A stretch of 64,000 nt of DNA from CAZAMB01 sp964501365 (GCA_964501365.1 CAZCST010000006.1:76901-140900), one strand, 5' to 3'. Counted from the stretch's first letter, positions 9,152 through 17,972 are shown. A program made the numbers and translations. The notes: generated by a model from the letters alone, not told the origin.

Positions 9152-9637
9152 TCAGACTTCGATCGGTTCAAACGCGATGCTGCCTTTGACATGGTGAGCG
9201 TAGTAGCCCTCCACGGTTTCGATGCTGGTGATGCGCCGGACCGCCGCGGCCGCCCGGACCAGGTCCGCCCGCTGCAAAATCTCCAGCCTTCGGTCCTTCA
9301 GCTCCAGCCGAGTGGTGTAAAACGCGCATCCTTCGTGCGCGATCAAGACGATGCGCCGCAGACCATGCACCTCGACGAGGAATTTCAGTTCGTCCACCAC
9401 GCCTTGGGCCTGCATGTGCGCCTGCGGATGGTCGGCAAGGCACGCAGGCCCGCCGGGAAGGGCGACGCGGTCATATCGCGGCAGTTGCAATCCGTTCTGA
9501 AGAAAATCGTCGAACTGTTCGCCGACGCGGCCGTCGGAACAATAGATGGCGGCGGCGTGAATTCGTGCCCGATCGTATGGAACTGCGCTTTGGAAGGACA
9601 AGTGAGGTTCTTTATGCACAACCAGTCGATTCGTCAT
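9152..9637 (-). CDS. Beta-carbonic-anhydrase-like protein
   Basis: The protein (161 residues from the ATG at 9637) has IYCSDGRV, equivalent to the C-x-D-x-R motif holding a zinc Cys and the Asp-Arg dyad, and LIAHEGC, equivalent to the H-x-x-C zinc ligands. All three metal ligands and the Asp-Arg pair are thus present. It is shorter than usual beta-carbonic anhydrases (about 200 residues) and has glycine in place of the serine of C-x-D-S-R. Carbonic anhydrase activity is plausible but unproven; a divergent zinc-binding relative is the alternative. Stand-alone gene followed at short distance by nothing co-directional except the peptidase. Confidence 0.7.
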   Translation of the reverse strand: MTNRLVVHKEPHLSFQSAVPYDRARIHAAAIYCSDGRVGEQFDDFLQNGLQLPRYDRVALPGGPACLADHPQAHMQAQGVVDELKFLVEVHGLRRIVLIAHEGCAFYTTRLELKDRRLEILQRADLVRAAAAVRRITSIETVEGYYAHHVKGSIAFEPIEV

Positions 9638-9716
9638 CCCCGGTTGCGGCTTACACTTTAATGAATCTCGTCGGGCGGTCTCTGGCATTTCCAGCTTCCG
9701 ATTCCCGCTCAATCAA

Positions 9717-9965
9717 CTATTTTCCATGCCACCGCGAAAGTCGCGTAGGCCGATCGGTCATGAACAGGAGATCCAGATCTTCAGCCAATGCCTTGTGATC
9801 ACGATCCAGGATCATCTCCGAACGGTGATAATGCTCGTCCGGAGTTTCAGTCAGGGTCTCCATGCACGTATGGGGACGGGAGCCCGCCGACCAGCATCCC
9901 GTTGCTCCGCCAAGGGCCAACACACCCAATCCCAACGCCAATGCAAACTTTCTTTGGATCATCAT
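9717..9965 (-). CDS. Small putative lipoprotein, unknown function
   Basis: About 82 residues, with a hydrophobic N-terminus (FALALGLGVLALGG) and lipobox GATGC, followed by a short hydrophilic part rich in His, Asp and Glu (DEHYHRSE, DRDHKALAEDLDLLF). The ATG at 9965 was preferred over a TTG four codons upstream. It lies upstream of the carbonic-anhydrase-like gene on the same strand, 79 bp apart. No family recognised. Confidence 0.6.
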   Translation of the reverse strand: MMIQRKFALALGLGVLALGGATGCWSAGSRPHTCMETLTETPDEHYHRSEMILDRDHKALAEDLDLLFMTDRPTRLSRWHGK

Positions 9966-10250
9966 CACACCACGCAACTTTGTTCCACCGAATTCGCCTT
10001 ACGCATCGCTCCCCGGCGGGGACCTTCTTCAACGTCCAAATCCTACCCACTTCACCTGTCGAGTCAATCGCAGAGCCGCTTCCATGAACCCGGATTTCCC
10101 TGATGACACTTGCCGCGGCGCCAAAATCAGCACCCGGCATCCGAATGTTCATGCAGACCCTTGCCTAGGGGAGGCTGAACCGTTATCACGACGCCGTGGC
10201 GTTCCGGCTTGGTCGGGAAACTAGGCCGTATTGGACATGTCGGTCAAATC

Positions 10251-10742
10251 ATGAGCACCTCACAGCTGAGCACCCAGACTGCGGTTGAGCGACGATCGGC
10301 AGAAGCCGAGTTGCAGGCGCTAATTGCCAAGTTCGCGTCCGCGCATCTGAAGCTCATAGGCACAATGCGACGGAAGCTGCGAAAGCGTCTGCCCACCGTA
10401 CATGAAGTGGTGTATGAATATCGAGACTTCGTCGTCATCAGCTATTCACCGAACGAGCGCGGGTTCGAGGGCGTTCTTGGAATCCGCGCCAGCGCGGACG
10501 GCGTCAGGCTCTACTTCAATCGTGGTAAGGAATTGCCAGATCCTGCGAAATTGTTGCAGGGGTCGAGCCAGACGCGCTTCATTGACGTCGAGGGTGCATC
10601 CACACTCACTCGTCCTGCGGTTGTGCGCCTGATCGACGAGGCCCTCGCCCGCAATCGCGTGCCGTTCGCGCGCGCCGGTCGTGGGTCGGTGGTCATCCGT
10701 CCAACATCGGCCAAGCGGCGTCGACAGCGTCGCCCAACCTGA
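10251..10742 (+). CDS. DUF1801-like (YdhG-type) protein
   Basis: A 163-residue cytoplasmic protein. An amphipathic helical N-terminus is followed by VYEYRDFVVISYSPNERGFEGVLGI and VRLYFNRGKELPDPAKLLQG, which is the pattern of the DUF1801/YdhG fold. The C-terminus is strongly basic (KRRRQRRPT), suggesting nucleic-acid contact. Start set at ATG 10251 after the upstream frame, which reads non-conserved sequence. Function is unknown for the family. About 270 bp of apparently empty sequence precede it (9966-10250). Confidence 0.7.
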   Translation: MSTSQLSTQTAVERRSAEAELQALIAKFASAHLKLIGTMRRKLRKRLPTVHEVVYEYRDFVVISYSPNERGFEGVLGIRASADGVRLYFNRGKELPDPAKLLQGSSQTRFIDVEGASTLTRPAVVRLIDEALARNRVPFARAGRGSVVIRPTSAKRRRQRRPT

Positions 10743-10904
10743 CATGCCGGTTGTAAACGTAGCAGCAGCTTCGCGCCCGGGATGGCACTGCGCACGAGTC
10801 ATTACGCGGATTCAGAATGAAGCTGCCCGTCTCCCGGACGTGGCAGGTTCGTGACTCGCGCATTTGGATGCGAAAACACCGATTTGCTGATACCCTTCCC
10901 CTTG

Positions 10905-11657
10905 ATGACGCAACCGGACGAGCAGCAAAGTTCACCCCGCCAGCCCCGACATATTGCCATCATCATGGATGGCAATGGGCGCTGGGCGAAACGAAAGGGT
11001 CTGCCGCGCATCCGGGGTCATGAGGCCGGGGCCAGGACCGTCCGCGAAATCGTCACCCACTGTGCGAAGCGGAAACTCGAGGCCCTGACGCTATTCAGTT
11101 TCAGTACCGAAAACTGGAAGCGGCCGCGCGAGGAAGTCGAGTTCCTCATGGGCCTGTACGCTCAGTATCTCATCGCCGAACGCAAAACCATCATGGACAA
11201 CAATGTCCGCTTTGTGCACGTGGGACGACGGGAGGGCCTCCCGAGAAACGTGCTCGACGAAATGGATGCGACCGTGGGCTTGAGCCGCAACAACACCGGG
11301 CTGCGGCTTTGCCTCGCACTCAACTACGGGTCGCGACAGGAAATCGTCGACGCGGTACGGACGATTGCGGAAATGGTTAAAGCCGGCAAGTTGAAGCCGG
11401 AGGAGATCAGTGAAGCGACCATTTCGAATCACCTTACGACTGTTGGACTTCCCGATCCCGATCTCCTGATCCGCACGGCCGGGCAGAGCCGCATCAGCAA
11501 TTTCCTTTTGTGGCAGATCAGCTACGCCGAATTTTACATTTGCGATCGACTTTGGCCGGAATTCACTCCCGCTGATCTGGACTCAGCCATTGCTGATTTT
11601 GGCCGGCGCGAACGCCGTTTCGGAGGAATCCAACCACCCGACGTCGAGTCGCCTTAG
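10905..11657 (+). CDS. uppS: Isoprenyl transferase / undecaprenyl diphosphate synthase
   Basis: Clear cis-prenyltransferase: MDGNGRWA (catalytic Asp and phosphate-binding Gly-Asn-Gly-Arg), HEAGARTVREIV, FSTENWKRP, LIRTAGQSRISNFLLWQISYAE and the terminal FGGI. It condenses isopentenyl diphosphate onto farnesyl diphosphate to make the undecaprenyl carrier for peptidoglycan and other envelope glycans. 250 residues from ATG 10905, usual length; an ATG at 10851 would add 18 unconserved residues. It stands alone: no cdsA or dxr follows, unlike the common bacterial arrangement. Confidence 0.95.
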   Translation: MTQPDEQQSSPRQPRHIAIIMDGNGRWAKRKGLPRIRGHEAGARTVREIVTHCAKRKLEALTLFSFSTENWKRPREEVEFLMGLYAQYLIAERKTIMDNNVRFVHVGRREGLPRNVLDEMDATVGLSRNNTGLRLCLALNYGSRQEIVDAVRTIAEMVKAGKLKPEEISEATISNHLTTVGLPDPDLLIRTAGQSRISNFLLWQISYAEFYICDRLWPEFTPADLDSAIADFGRRERRFGGIQPPDVESP

Positions 11658-11883
11658 CGGACGTTGCAACGCTCCGATGACATCGTTGGTACGCAGTACT
11701 CATCCACTCCGAGCGTGACTCGCCTTATGGGACCACTCAAAGCCACGACTTCACGTGCAGTCCCGCGACCCATATTTCAGCCGGGTTTCAATGCCTGCCT
11801 TCAACAACTCGCCTTGAATCCGTACCGATAGATTGAAGGGTCATGGCCTGACCTGAGAACTGGACTTCAGAGACGGAAACCTC

Positions 11884-13080
11884 ATGAGCAATCTACTTCA
11901 CGTTTGCCTCTACAACATTGAACCCGAGTCGTCAGCGGAACTGACCGGCCACATTGCGGGCTTGAATTTTGTCCGCCTCGTCGCCGAGGTGAGTTCGCCC
12001 GAGGAACTCGCCAAGTTGCTGCACGATTCTCCGGTCAATCTCGTGTTCTTTCATCTCGACCCTGACCCCAAGGCGGTGGTCGAAGTCATTGAGCAGGTGT
12101 CAGCCAAGTGCCAGGAAATCGCGCTGATCGGCATCAGCCACAACATGGGCCCCGACGCGATTCTGGCCCCCATGCGCGCCGGATGCGATCAATTTGTCTG
12201 TGAACCCATAGATGACACCGATCTGGCCAGCGCGGTGGCGCGAGTGGCCAGCCGCCGGATGCTCGCCACGACCAAGAGCAAGTGCATCGCGGTCTGCGGC
12301 GCCAGCGGCGGAGTCGGAGCGACCTCCATCGCCTGCAACCTCGCACTGGAAATCGCCCAGCTCACGCAAAAAGGTTGCGCATTGGTGGACTTCGATCTCC
12401 AGATGGGCAATGTGGCCATCAATTTCGACTGCGATCCGAAGTACACGATTTATGATCTGGCCTCGTCTGGAACGGAGCTGGATCGCGCCATCATGGAGGG
12501 AACAATGACCGCCCTTCCCGAGGGCGTATCGCTGCTCACCCGACCTGAGAGCATTCAGCAGTGCGAAGCCGTGACGCCGGACGTGGTCGAACGGATTCTG
12601 GAGGTTCTTTCCAGCTCATTCGAAAATGTCGTGCTCGATGTTCCCGGCCAGTTTGAACCGCAGACCTTGCCGATTTTCGCCCGTGCAGATTTGATCTTGC
12701 TGGTGTGCCAGATGCTCGTCCCAAGCATCCGCAACGCGAAGCGGTTTTGCGCCGCGCTCAACCTGTTGGGCGTGCCGCTGGAACGCATCGAAATCATCAT
12801 CAATCGCGCGGACGGGCGTTCAGGCCGGCTTACGGAAAAGGATGTTGAGGAAACCATCAAGAAATCCATCTTCGCTACCATTCCCAATGACTTTCAATTC
12901 GTCGCCCGCTCCATCGACGTGGGCAAGCCGATCGCGTCGCTCGATCAAAACAACGCCGTGCGCTCCGCGATTCGAAAAATCGCCAAGAAGGTGATGACCG
13001 GAACGGTGCAGGCGCCTGCGGCGAAGGAGAAGGAAGGCGAGCCAAAGCGAGGCCTCTTCGGCCGACTCCTTTCACGGTAG
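11884..13080 (+). CDS. cpaE: CpaE/TadZ-like protein: pseudo-receiver domain plus ParA/MinD-type ATPase
   Basis: A 398-residue protein. Residues ~1-125 have a receiver-like fold lacking a clear phosphoacceptor site. Residues ~140-370 are a MinD/ParA-like ATPase with the deviant P-loop GASGGVGATSIA, followed by VDFDLQMGNVAINF and VVLDVPG. This is the CpaE/TadZ pattern, proteins that localise Tad pilus assembly at the cell pole. No other tad/cpa genes (RcpA, TadA, TadB, Flp) are present in the window, so its partner system must be elsewhere. The C-terminus ends in a basic motif (GLFGRLLSR). It converges with the small phage-like genes at 13103. Confidence 0.85.
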   Translation: MSNLLHVCLYNIEPESSAELTGHIAGLNFVRLVAEVSSPEELAKLLHDSPVNLVFFHLDPDPKAVVEVIEQVSAKCQEIALIGISHNMGPDAILAPMRAGCDQFVCEPIDDTDLASAVARVASRRMLATTKSKCIAVCGASGGVGATSIACNLALEIAQLTQKGCALVDFDLQMGNVAINFDCDPKYTIYDLASSGTELDRAIMEGTMTALPEGVSLLTRPESIQQCEAVTPDVVERILEVLSSSFENVVLDVPGQFEPQTLPIFARADLILLVCQMLVPSIRNAKRFCAALNLLGVPLERIEIIINRADGRSGRLTEKDVEETIKKSIFATIPNDFQFVARSIDVGKPIASLDQNNAVRSAIRKIAKKVMTGTVQAPAAKEKEGEPKRGLFGRLLSR

Positions 13081-13102
13081 GCGAAAATCACTGACGCATC
13101 TG

Positions 13103-13495
13103 TCATGACGGGCGATTTGTCGGCCCGCCGGAGTCGCCACACTGCAGGTTGGCTCCGTAGATGCGACGGACGATTTCTTCCAGCTCATCGACAACGCTTC
13201 CTCCATTGGGTTTGTGCGGCGGATTTCGGTTTTTCCCCGCATCAACCTTGTTGTATTCCACCAGCGTCCTTGTCAGTTCCACCAATTCCCTGGGCGAAAT
13301 TTTCTCGCACAAAACCAGATACTCGTACGCCTTGGCCACAATCAGCAAAAACGTTCGCTGCGACCAAAGCTTAGGCTGCGATTCCGCAAACCAGCCGAAT
13401 TTTTTGGCGATGATCGCCGCAGCCGCCGATTGACGCTCGCGCATGCTCAGGAATGCGATGCGGTCTGACGGCTTTTTCTTCACTCTCGCGGGCAT
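13103..13495 (-). CDS. Small protein, possibly Mu gp27 (DUF3486)-like phage remnant
   Basis: 130 residues from ATG 13495, which has a strong purine-rich ribosome binding site. The central part (SPRELVELTRTLVEYNKV) resembles the C-terminal helices of DUF3486 proteins, which lie just before the large terminase in Mu-like phages. It is the last of five short minus-strand genes that overlap or nearly touch. No terminase or portal gene follows; instead the converging cpaE gene ends 22 bp away. Family assignment rests on weak pattern similarity plus gene order. Confidence 0.45.
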   Translation of the reverse strand: MPARVKKKPSDRIAFLSMRERQSAAAAIIAKKFGWFAESQPKLWSQRTFLLIVAKAYEYLVLCEKISPRELVELTRTLVEYNKVDAGKNRNPPHKPNGGSVVDELEEIVRRIYGANLQCGDSGGPTNRPS

Positions 13496-13534
13496 GATCT
13501 TTTCCCCTTTCGCGCGCATCCTCTGCCGGGAAAA

Positions 13535-13858
13535 CTACTCATCCAGCGCCGGGTCGTGGATGCAGCGGTCAGCGATTTCGAGACCCGCGGGCGTGAGCTT
13601 GAACCACCGACGACGCCACTGCGTGGCACTGCCTTCCATCTCGCGGTCGGCTTCGGGGATGATTCGCTCGATGTAGCCCTTCTCGATGAGATAGGCCAGG
13701 TCGCGGCGGAAGTGATCGAATTCCACATCGGGAAAAAGCATGAGCAGACTGCGCAGCAGCGGATCGGCCTGCAGCGCTCCCGGATAAAGAACCTTGAGCG
13801 CTACCAGGATTTCATTTCGCATCCGTTTGATCTGCCGCGCGTCGCGTCCGTTAGCCAT
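13535..13858 (-). CDS. Winged-helix small phage-type protein (VpaChn25_0724-like)
   Basis: 107 residues. The pattern RNEILVALKVL, then FDHFRRDLAYLIEKGYIERI, then RWFKLTPAGLEIADRCIHDPALDE reads as a compact winged helix. It is similar in layout to the small protein that sits between DUF2730 and DUF3486 genes in Mu-like phages. Its ATG (13858) overlaps the end of the upstream membrane gene by eight bases, indicating translational coupling. It probably binds DNA or another morphogenesis protein; no direct evidence. Confidence 0.5.
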   Translation of the reverse strand: MANGRDARQIKRMRNEILVALKVLYPGALQADPLLRSLLMLFPDVEFDHFRRDLAYLIEKGYIERIIPEADREMEGSATQWRRRWFKLTPAGLEIADRCIHDPALDE

Positions 13859-14258
13859 GAGTAATTCCTTTTGAGATAAACTTCCTTGCCGACTCGCTCT
13901 CGTTGGAACAGTGTGGCGCCGAATCCCCGACGGTGATTTCCGGGATGACCTCGGTGGACCGGCTGCTCGTCTCGCAGGCCAGCTTTTCGGTGATGCGTTC
14001 CATCCGGCCCCTCGCATACATGCATTCCCTCAGCCACTCCTCTTTCGTCGTGTAATCCAAGGCGAAATTCGACACGGTTTTGTTCAGATCACCGGCCAGG
14101 CGCTCCACCAGTTCGAATCGCCGCACGAGCTCGGCATGGCGGTTTGTCTGATGCTCGTAAAGCGACCGCAGGTAGAACGTGATCACCCCCAGCGGTACCC
14201 CGACCAACGGCGCGAGCGTTGCGACCAGCGCCTGTCCGGTTTCCCAGGACCACGCCAT
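13851..14258 (-). CDS. DUF2730-like membrane/coiled-coil small protein
   Basis: 135 residues: one membrane segment near the N-terminus (ALVATLAPLVGVPLGVITFYL) followed by a helical region (HAELVRRFELVERLAGDLNKTV). This is the DUF2730 (Mu gp25/26 region) type of layout. The start overlaps the stop of the preceding gene as TGATG; a GTG one codon upstream is possible. It is the middle of the five-gene minus-strand block. The C-terminal third is less regular. Confidence 0.5.
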   Translation of the reverse strand: MAWSWETGQALVATLAPLVGVPLGVITFYLRSLYEHQTNRHAELVRRFELVERLAGDLNKTVSNFALDYTTKEEWLRECMYARGRMERITEKLACETSSRSTEVIPEITVGDSAPHCSNESESARKFISKGITHG

Positions 14259-14512
14259 CACAGCCGCACCCCCGCGTCGAGGACGCTTCGCACCAAACCC
14301 AGGAATTGATTGGCCGTATCGAGACGAATCAGGCCGTCTGTCATTTCCTGCCGAAATTCACGAATAATCTCGTGTTCGCGGATCGAAGCGGTCCGCGTCG
14401 TACGAGGTGCCGAACGAAGCGTGGCATCAATCGCGTCACCGGGGGGTTGCGAAAGCATGGCCTCCATGCGATCCAGCAGCATGTCCAATTCATTTTCGTT
14501 TTGCGACGGCAT
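14258..14512 (-). CDS. Small acidic helical protein, unknown
   Basis: 84 residues from ATG 14512 (MPSQNEN). Predicted almost wholly helical, with acidic N-terminus (NELDMLLDRMEAML) and a C-terminal helix (NQFLGLVRSVLDAGVRL). It overlaps the upstream lipoprotein gene by 23 bp and the next gene by one base, so it belongs to the same compact cassette. No family recognised. Confidence 0.55.
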   Translation of the reverse strand: MPSQNENELDMLLDRMEAMLSQPPGDAIDATLRSAPRTTRTASIREHEIIREFRQEMTDGLIRLDTANQFLGLVRSVLDAGVRL

Positions 14513-14999
14513 TGTTCTCTCCGGAAGGGGATGTATGAGCGGCGCGGGATTGGGCAATCAGCCCGCCAAGGTAGCGACGCGCCTCGTCATCAAGGCTCAT
14601 CGATTCGACGGCCAGCCGGCGCAAGCCGTCCGCGACTTCCTGCAATGACTCCAGACTTTCAACCGCATTTTGGCGACGATCGGAAGCGGTCCGACGATCC
14701 GCGTCGATCCTGTCGAGAGCGGACGTAAACAAGGCGGTATGGCTTGCGAGTGCTTTTTCGTCCTGATGGTCGGTTCGTACACGTGTGACGAACGCCTCAA
14801 CCACGGCCCTTCGCCGCTCATCGTCGAGTTGGTCAAGGTCGAGTCGATACTCATCGATCGCCTGCCGAAGCGAGGCGGCAACCAGGTCCATCGAATCGGC
14901 AGCCGAGAGCTGAGCGGCCGGCGCGGACACACATCCACAGACGATGGAGCCGGCCATCGAAAACCCGACAGTTCTCAAGATTTCCCTCAATTGCTTCAT
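14490..14999 (-). CDS. Putative lipoprotein heading the small phage-like cassette
   Basis: 169 residues. Signal peptide with lipobox (SMAGSIVCGC), then a long helical, charged region (SLRQAIDEYRLDLDQLDDERRRAVVEAFVTRV). A ribosome binding site GAGGTG precedes the ATG at 14999. A lipoprotein at this place in a phage late operon could be an Rz1/spanin-type lysis protein, but it is longer than typical Rz1 and I see no holin or endolysin. No family recognised with certainty. Confidence 0.55.
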   Translation of the reverse strand: MKQLREILRTVGFSMAGSIVCGCVSAPAAQLSAADSMDLVAASLRQAIDEYRLDLDQLDDERRRAVVEAFVTRVRTDHQDEKALASHTALFTSALDRIDADRRTASDRRQNAVESLESLQEVADGLRRLAVESMSLDDEARRYLGGLIAQSRAAHTSPSGENNAVAKRK

Positions 15000-15181
15000 C
15001 ATCCACCTCGCTGCGATCATGAGTTACGGGACGTTCGCCCCTCTTCCCGTCCCGCAAAACTCACCGACGGATTCCTTTGTCCGTCGCTTCCAGAACATGG
15101 GAGGCGCGCGAAATTGGATGTGTGGCCCCACAACATTGCGGGCGAAAAACAGTCCCAATGGAAATCGATGGCCCGTCCGCG

Positions 15182-15210
15182 TTGATTGGCCGGAAATACG
15201 GCGGTACAGT
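15182..15210 (+). promoter_or_regulatory. Putative sigma-70-type promoter for the receiver/GGDEF pair
   Basis: TTGATT at 15182-15187 and TACAGT at 15205-15210 are separated by 17 bases, and lie about 80 bp upstream of the gene starting at 15288. The rest of 15003-15287 shows nothing else that I can name. Confidence 0.4.
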
Positions 15211-15287
15211 GTTAGAGTGGGGAATCTGGCATTGGTTTGCATGTTTGGGTGCATGTCGCGCCTTCACGGAGGGAATGGGGTTGGCCA

Positions 15288-16217
15288 ATGATTGACGCAA
15301 CGAAGCAGCCCAGCCCGGCCGTGGTCCTTCACATCGCCGAGTTTTCCTCCGAGCCAGCGGAAACCGTGCAGGTCGAGCAATGGATCAGCCAGAGCGGAAT
15401 AGAGGTCGCGCGCTGTAGCGATGTCTATCTCGGTCTGGCCAGGGCACTGCGAAGCGTCGGCCTTCAGCCGGCGGCGGTTGTGGTCTGCGTCGAGGGAATG
15501 GCTCCGGAAGACTTTGAGTTTTTCACGCTACTCACCCGTGCGCGACGCGAGCTTCCCGTTCTTGTCTACGGCGCGCGAAGTCCTGAACGAATTGTCCGGG
15601 CTTTGCAGTCCGGGGCCGGGGGGCTGATTTCGCGGGACGCGATAGTTTCCTTGAGTGCGAAGCTGGAACGCCGCGCCGCTACCATGGAAATCGTGGACGC
15701 TGCGCCTCCAACAGGCCCTGTTGTTTCGCCTTCTCCGCCGAAGTCCCCGGAACCCGAAAAGCCGGGTCTTGTCGCCGAAGCGCCGCCACCCGTGGCAGCG
15801 CCGCCGGTTGCCCCTCCGTCGGCACAAATTCCTGAGGCGCCGGCGGCATCGCCACCGCCCGGTGCGATCGGCACGAATGATGACATTGCGGAGTTGCCAG
15901 ATGACAATGCGCCGTCTCATACGCCATCCGCATCCGGCGCCAGGGTTCCCTGGCTTCGCTACAACGGCGGACCCGAAAGACAGCGCCCCCCGACAGGCAA
16001 AAAACAAGAGGACAACGGGACGCCCGAAGGAGGAAAGGAAGTCGAAGTTCGCAGTTCAGCGAGTTTGCGACAGTGCGACGAAGATCGCGATTACGAACCA
16101 TTGCTGACTGAGCAGGAACTGGCGGCACTGCTGGGCGATGATCTCGACGATTTGTCCCTTCATGAGCGGGAGATGCTCACCGGCGAAGGCGAAGTGCCAG
16201 GGAGTGGCACAAGATGA
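15288..16217 (+). CDS. Pseudo-receiver protein with proline-rich linker, unknown
   Basis: 309 residues from ATG 15288. Residues ~1-130 follow the alternating pattern of a response-regulator receiver (VVVCVEGMAPEDFEFF, ELPVLVYGARSPERIVRALQSGAGGLISRD), but no acidic pocket plus phosphoacceptor Asp can be picked out. Residues ~140-220 are Pro/Ala-rich low complexity; the C-terminus has an acidic segment (EQELAALLGDDLDDLSLHEREML). Its stop overlaps the start of the GGDEF gene by four bases, so the two are probably made together and may act together in c-di-GMP signalling. Confidence 0.65.
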   Translation: MIDATKQPSPAVVLHIAEFSSEPAETVQVEQWISQSGIEVARCSDVYLGLARALRSVGLQPAAVVVCVEGMAPEDFEFFTLLTRARRELPVLVYGARSPERIVRALQSGAGGLISRDAIVSLSAKLERRAATMEIVDAAPPTGPVVSPSPPKSPEPEKPGLVAEAPPPVAAPPVAPPSAQIPEAPAASPPPGAIGTNDDIAELPDDNAPSHTPSASGARVPWLRYNGGPERQRPPTGKKQEDNGTPEGGKEVEVRSSASLRQCDEDRDYEPLLTEQELAALLGDDLDDLSLHEREMLTGEGEVPGSGTR

Positions 16218-17539
16218 CGACGAGCGGACTGGACAACAGGGCGATGCGCGACCGCGTGGTAGTGGTCGGCGCATCCAATGGACATGCGGTGCTGGCGGAC
16301 GATTTTTCTGCGAAGCACGCTGATTGGGAAGTCGTCCGCACAGCAACCTATTTGTCAGCGATTGCAGAGGTTTGCCATAAGCCCACGCGAGCCATCATTG
16401 CGATGGTCGAGCCGTCGCAGGTGGAATTGTCCCGTGCGGTCGCAGGGTTGCGAGAGGCTGTCGGACGCGACGCACGCGTTATCCTCTGCTGCGGGTCTGA
16501 GGCGGAACCGGCCGCAAGAGCGGCGCTAGGCAGTGGTGCGGATGAATACATCGTCCGACCGGTCGATGTCGCCGAATTGGAAGCGGCGATCGGAATTGTC
16601 CCGCCGATTCCGGCTGCAGAGCCAATTCGAATTTCAGATGTGGAGGTCATCGAGCGGGTGACAGAGGCGATCGGCTGCCTGGATGGTCGGCCCATCGAAT
16701 GGCTGCAGAAACTGGCGGAGCTCGCACGTGCCGCAGTCGGCGCGACCGGCGTAACGCTTTCCGTCCAAGGGGCGGGAGCGACGGCAGGCAAGGCCGTTAC
16801 GAAAGCGGTTCTGGCCATTCCCCTGCCTTGCGAAGCACCACCGCCCGTAGCCAGCGCTCCGGGTTCAGATCGTGGAACGTCAGGACAATTGGTGGCCGGG
16901 GAAAAAGAAAACGGACCCTATTCGCCGGACGATGTGACCAGGCTTACGCAATACGCCGGTCTGATTGGCCGCATGCTGGCGCTTTCGGCGCGGCACAGGC
17001 ACTGGCGCGAGCTGGCGGTGACGGACCCCGGCAGCGGACTTCCCAATCGCCGATTTCTACAAGAACAGTTATCGCAAATCCTGGGTCGGGCGTCCCGTGA
17101 GCAATTCGCCGTGACGGTCCTGCTGTTCGATGTGGACAACTTCAAGGAATTCAACGATCGCCATGGGCACGACGCCGGCGACGAGATTCTTCGCGTTGTG
17201 GGTGAGCTATTTCGCAAGACCTGCCGCGAGCAGGATATTGTCGCCCGTTATGGCGGAGACGAATTTGCGGTCGTCTTCTGGGATCCGTCCGGCCCGCGAG
17301 AGGCCGGCTCAAAGCATCCGCAGCAGGCGCTTTCCGTGGTTGATCGATTCACCGAGGCTCTTCGGGCTCAGCAGTTTTCACGGCTGGGTCACGAAGGTGG
17401 CCGCGTAACGATCAGCGGCGGCCTGGCGACCTATCCGTGGGATGCCGCCAATGCAGACGATTTGCTGACCAAGGCCGATCAGGCCCTCCTTACCGCCAAG
17501 CGCGCCGGCAAGAACCGCGTCGTCGTTGTAGGCGGATAA
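16214..17539 (+). CDS. Diguanylate cyclase (receiver-like, central sensory region, GGDEF)
   Basis: 441 residues. Residues ~12-125 form a receiver-like domain (VVVVGASNGH, GSGADEYIVRPVDVAELEAAI). The middle (~150-255) is a degenerate GAF-like region. Residues ~270-440 are a complete GGDEF domain: DPGSGLPNRRFL, LLFDVDNFKEFNDRHGHDAGDEIL, active site YGGDEFAVVF, and ISGGLATYP. It would make cyclic di-GMP from two GTP. No EAL domain. Start overlaps the previous stop (ATGA). Confidence 0.92.
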   Translation: MTTSGLDNRAMRDRVVVVGASNGHAVLADDFSAKHADWEVVRTATYLSAIAEVCHKPTRAIIAMVEPSQVELSRAVAGLREAVGRDARVILCCGSEAEPAARAALGSGADEYIVRPVDVAELEAAIGIVPPIPAAEPIRISDVEVIERVTEAIGCLDGRPIEWLQKLAELARAAVGATGVTLSVQGAGATAGKAVTKAVLAIPLPCEAPPPVASAPGSDRGTSGQLVAGEKENGPYSPDDVTRLTQYAGLIGRMLALSARHRHWRELAVTDPGSGLPNRRFLQEQLSQILGRASREQFAVTVLLFDVDNFKEFNDRHGHDAGDEILRVVGELFRKTCREQDIVARYGGDEFAVVFWDPSGPREAGSKHPQQALSVVDRFTEALRAQQFSRLGHEGGRVTISGGLATYPWDAANADDLLTKADQALLTAKRAGKNRVVVVGG

Positions 17540-17708
17540 AAGGAAGATCGTTCTACCTCGTACTCCCGCAGCGCGCTTGACCTGAACCACGGGGAAATCT
17601 ACAACCATTTCGTATGTTTGACGCGTTATGCTGCAAAACGCGCTGCCGGCGGCTGGAGCTATTTTTCGTATTCAGGCCAGAACGCAATGCACTTGGAGGC
17701 CTATCTGA

Positions 17709-17972
17709 TTGAAGCCATGCCGACTTACACCACACGCTGCTGACGAGGCATCCCGTCGCGGGCTTACTGAGGATCATATTCAATCCGTGCTGATAAACCC
17801 GCAGCAGATTGTGCCCGTATCCGAAGGCCGCAAGGCTTATCAGTCGAAAATTAAGCTTTCCGATGGTAGAATCATGCTTATCAGGGCGATCGTCGAAGAC
17901 GTGTCCGACGAACGAGTTGTCGTGACCGTCTATCGAACAAGTAAGATCGCCAAATACTGGAGAGACCCATGA
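17709..17972 (+). CDS. DUF4258 protein, putative toxin-like partner
   Basis: 87 residues with the DUF4258 pattern: TPHAADEASRRGLTEDHIQSVL, then GRKAYQSKIKLSDGRIMLIRAIVEDVSDERVVVTVYRTSKIAKYW. The fold is thought to be RelE-like. The frame is closed by a TGA just upstream, and the only usable start is TTG at 17709, with GGAGG about 10 bases before it. It overlaps the DUF2283 gene by four bases. The pair is a recurrent unit in bacteria, possibly a toxin-antitoxin module; activity is not established. Confidence 0.8.
   Translation: MKPCRLTPHAADEASRRGLTEDHIQSVLINPQQIVPVSEGRKAYQSKIKLSDGRIMLIRAIVEDVSDERVVVTVYRTSKIAKYWRDP

Noticed and set aside
11658..11883. Possible tRNA or small RNA between uppS and cpaE
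   Set aside because: No cloverleaf or T-loop consensus can be drawn; left as plain intergenic sequence.
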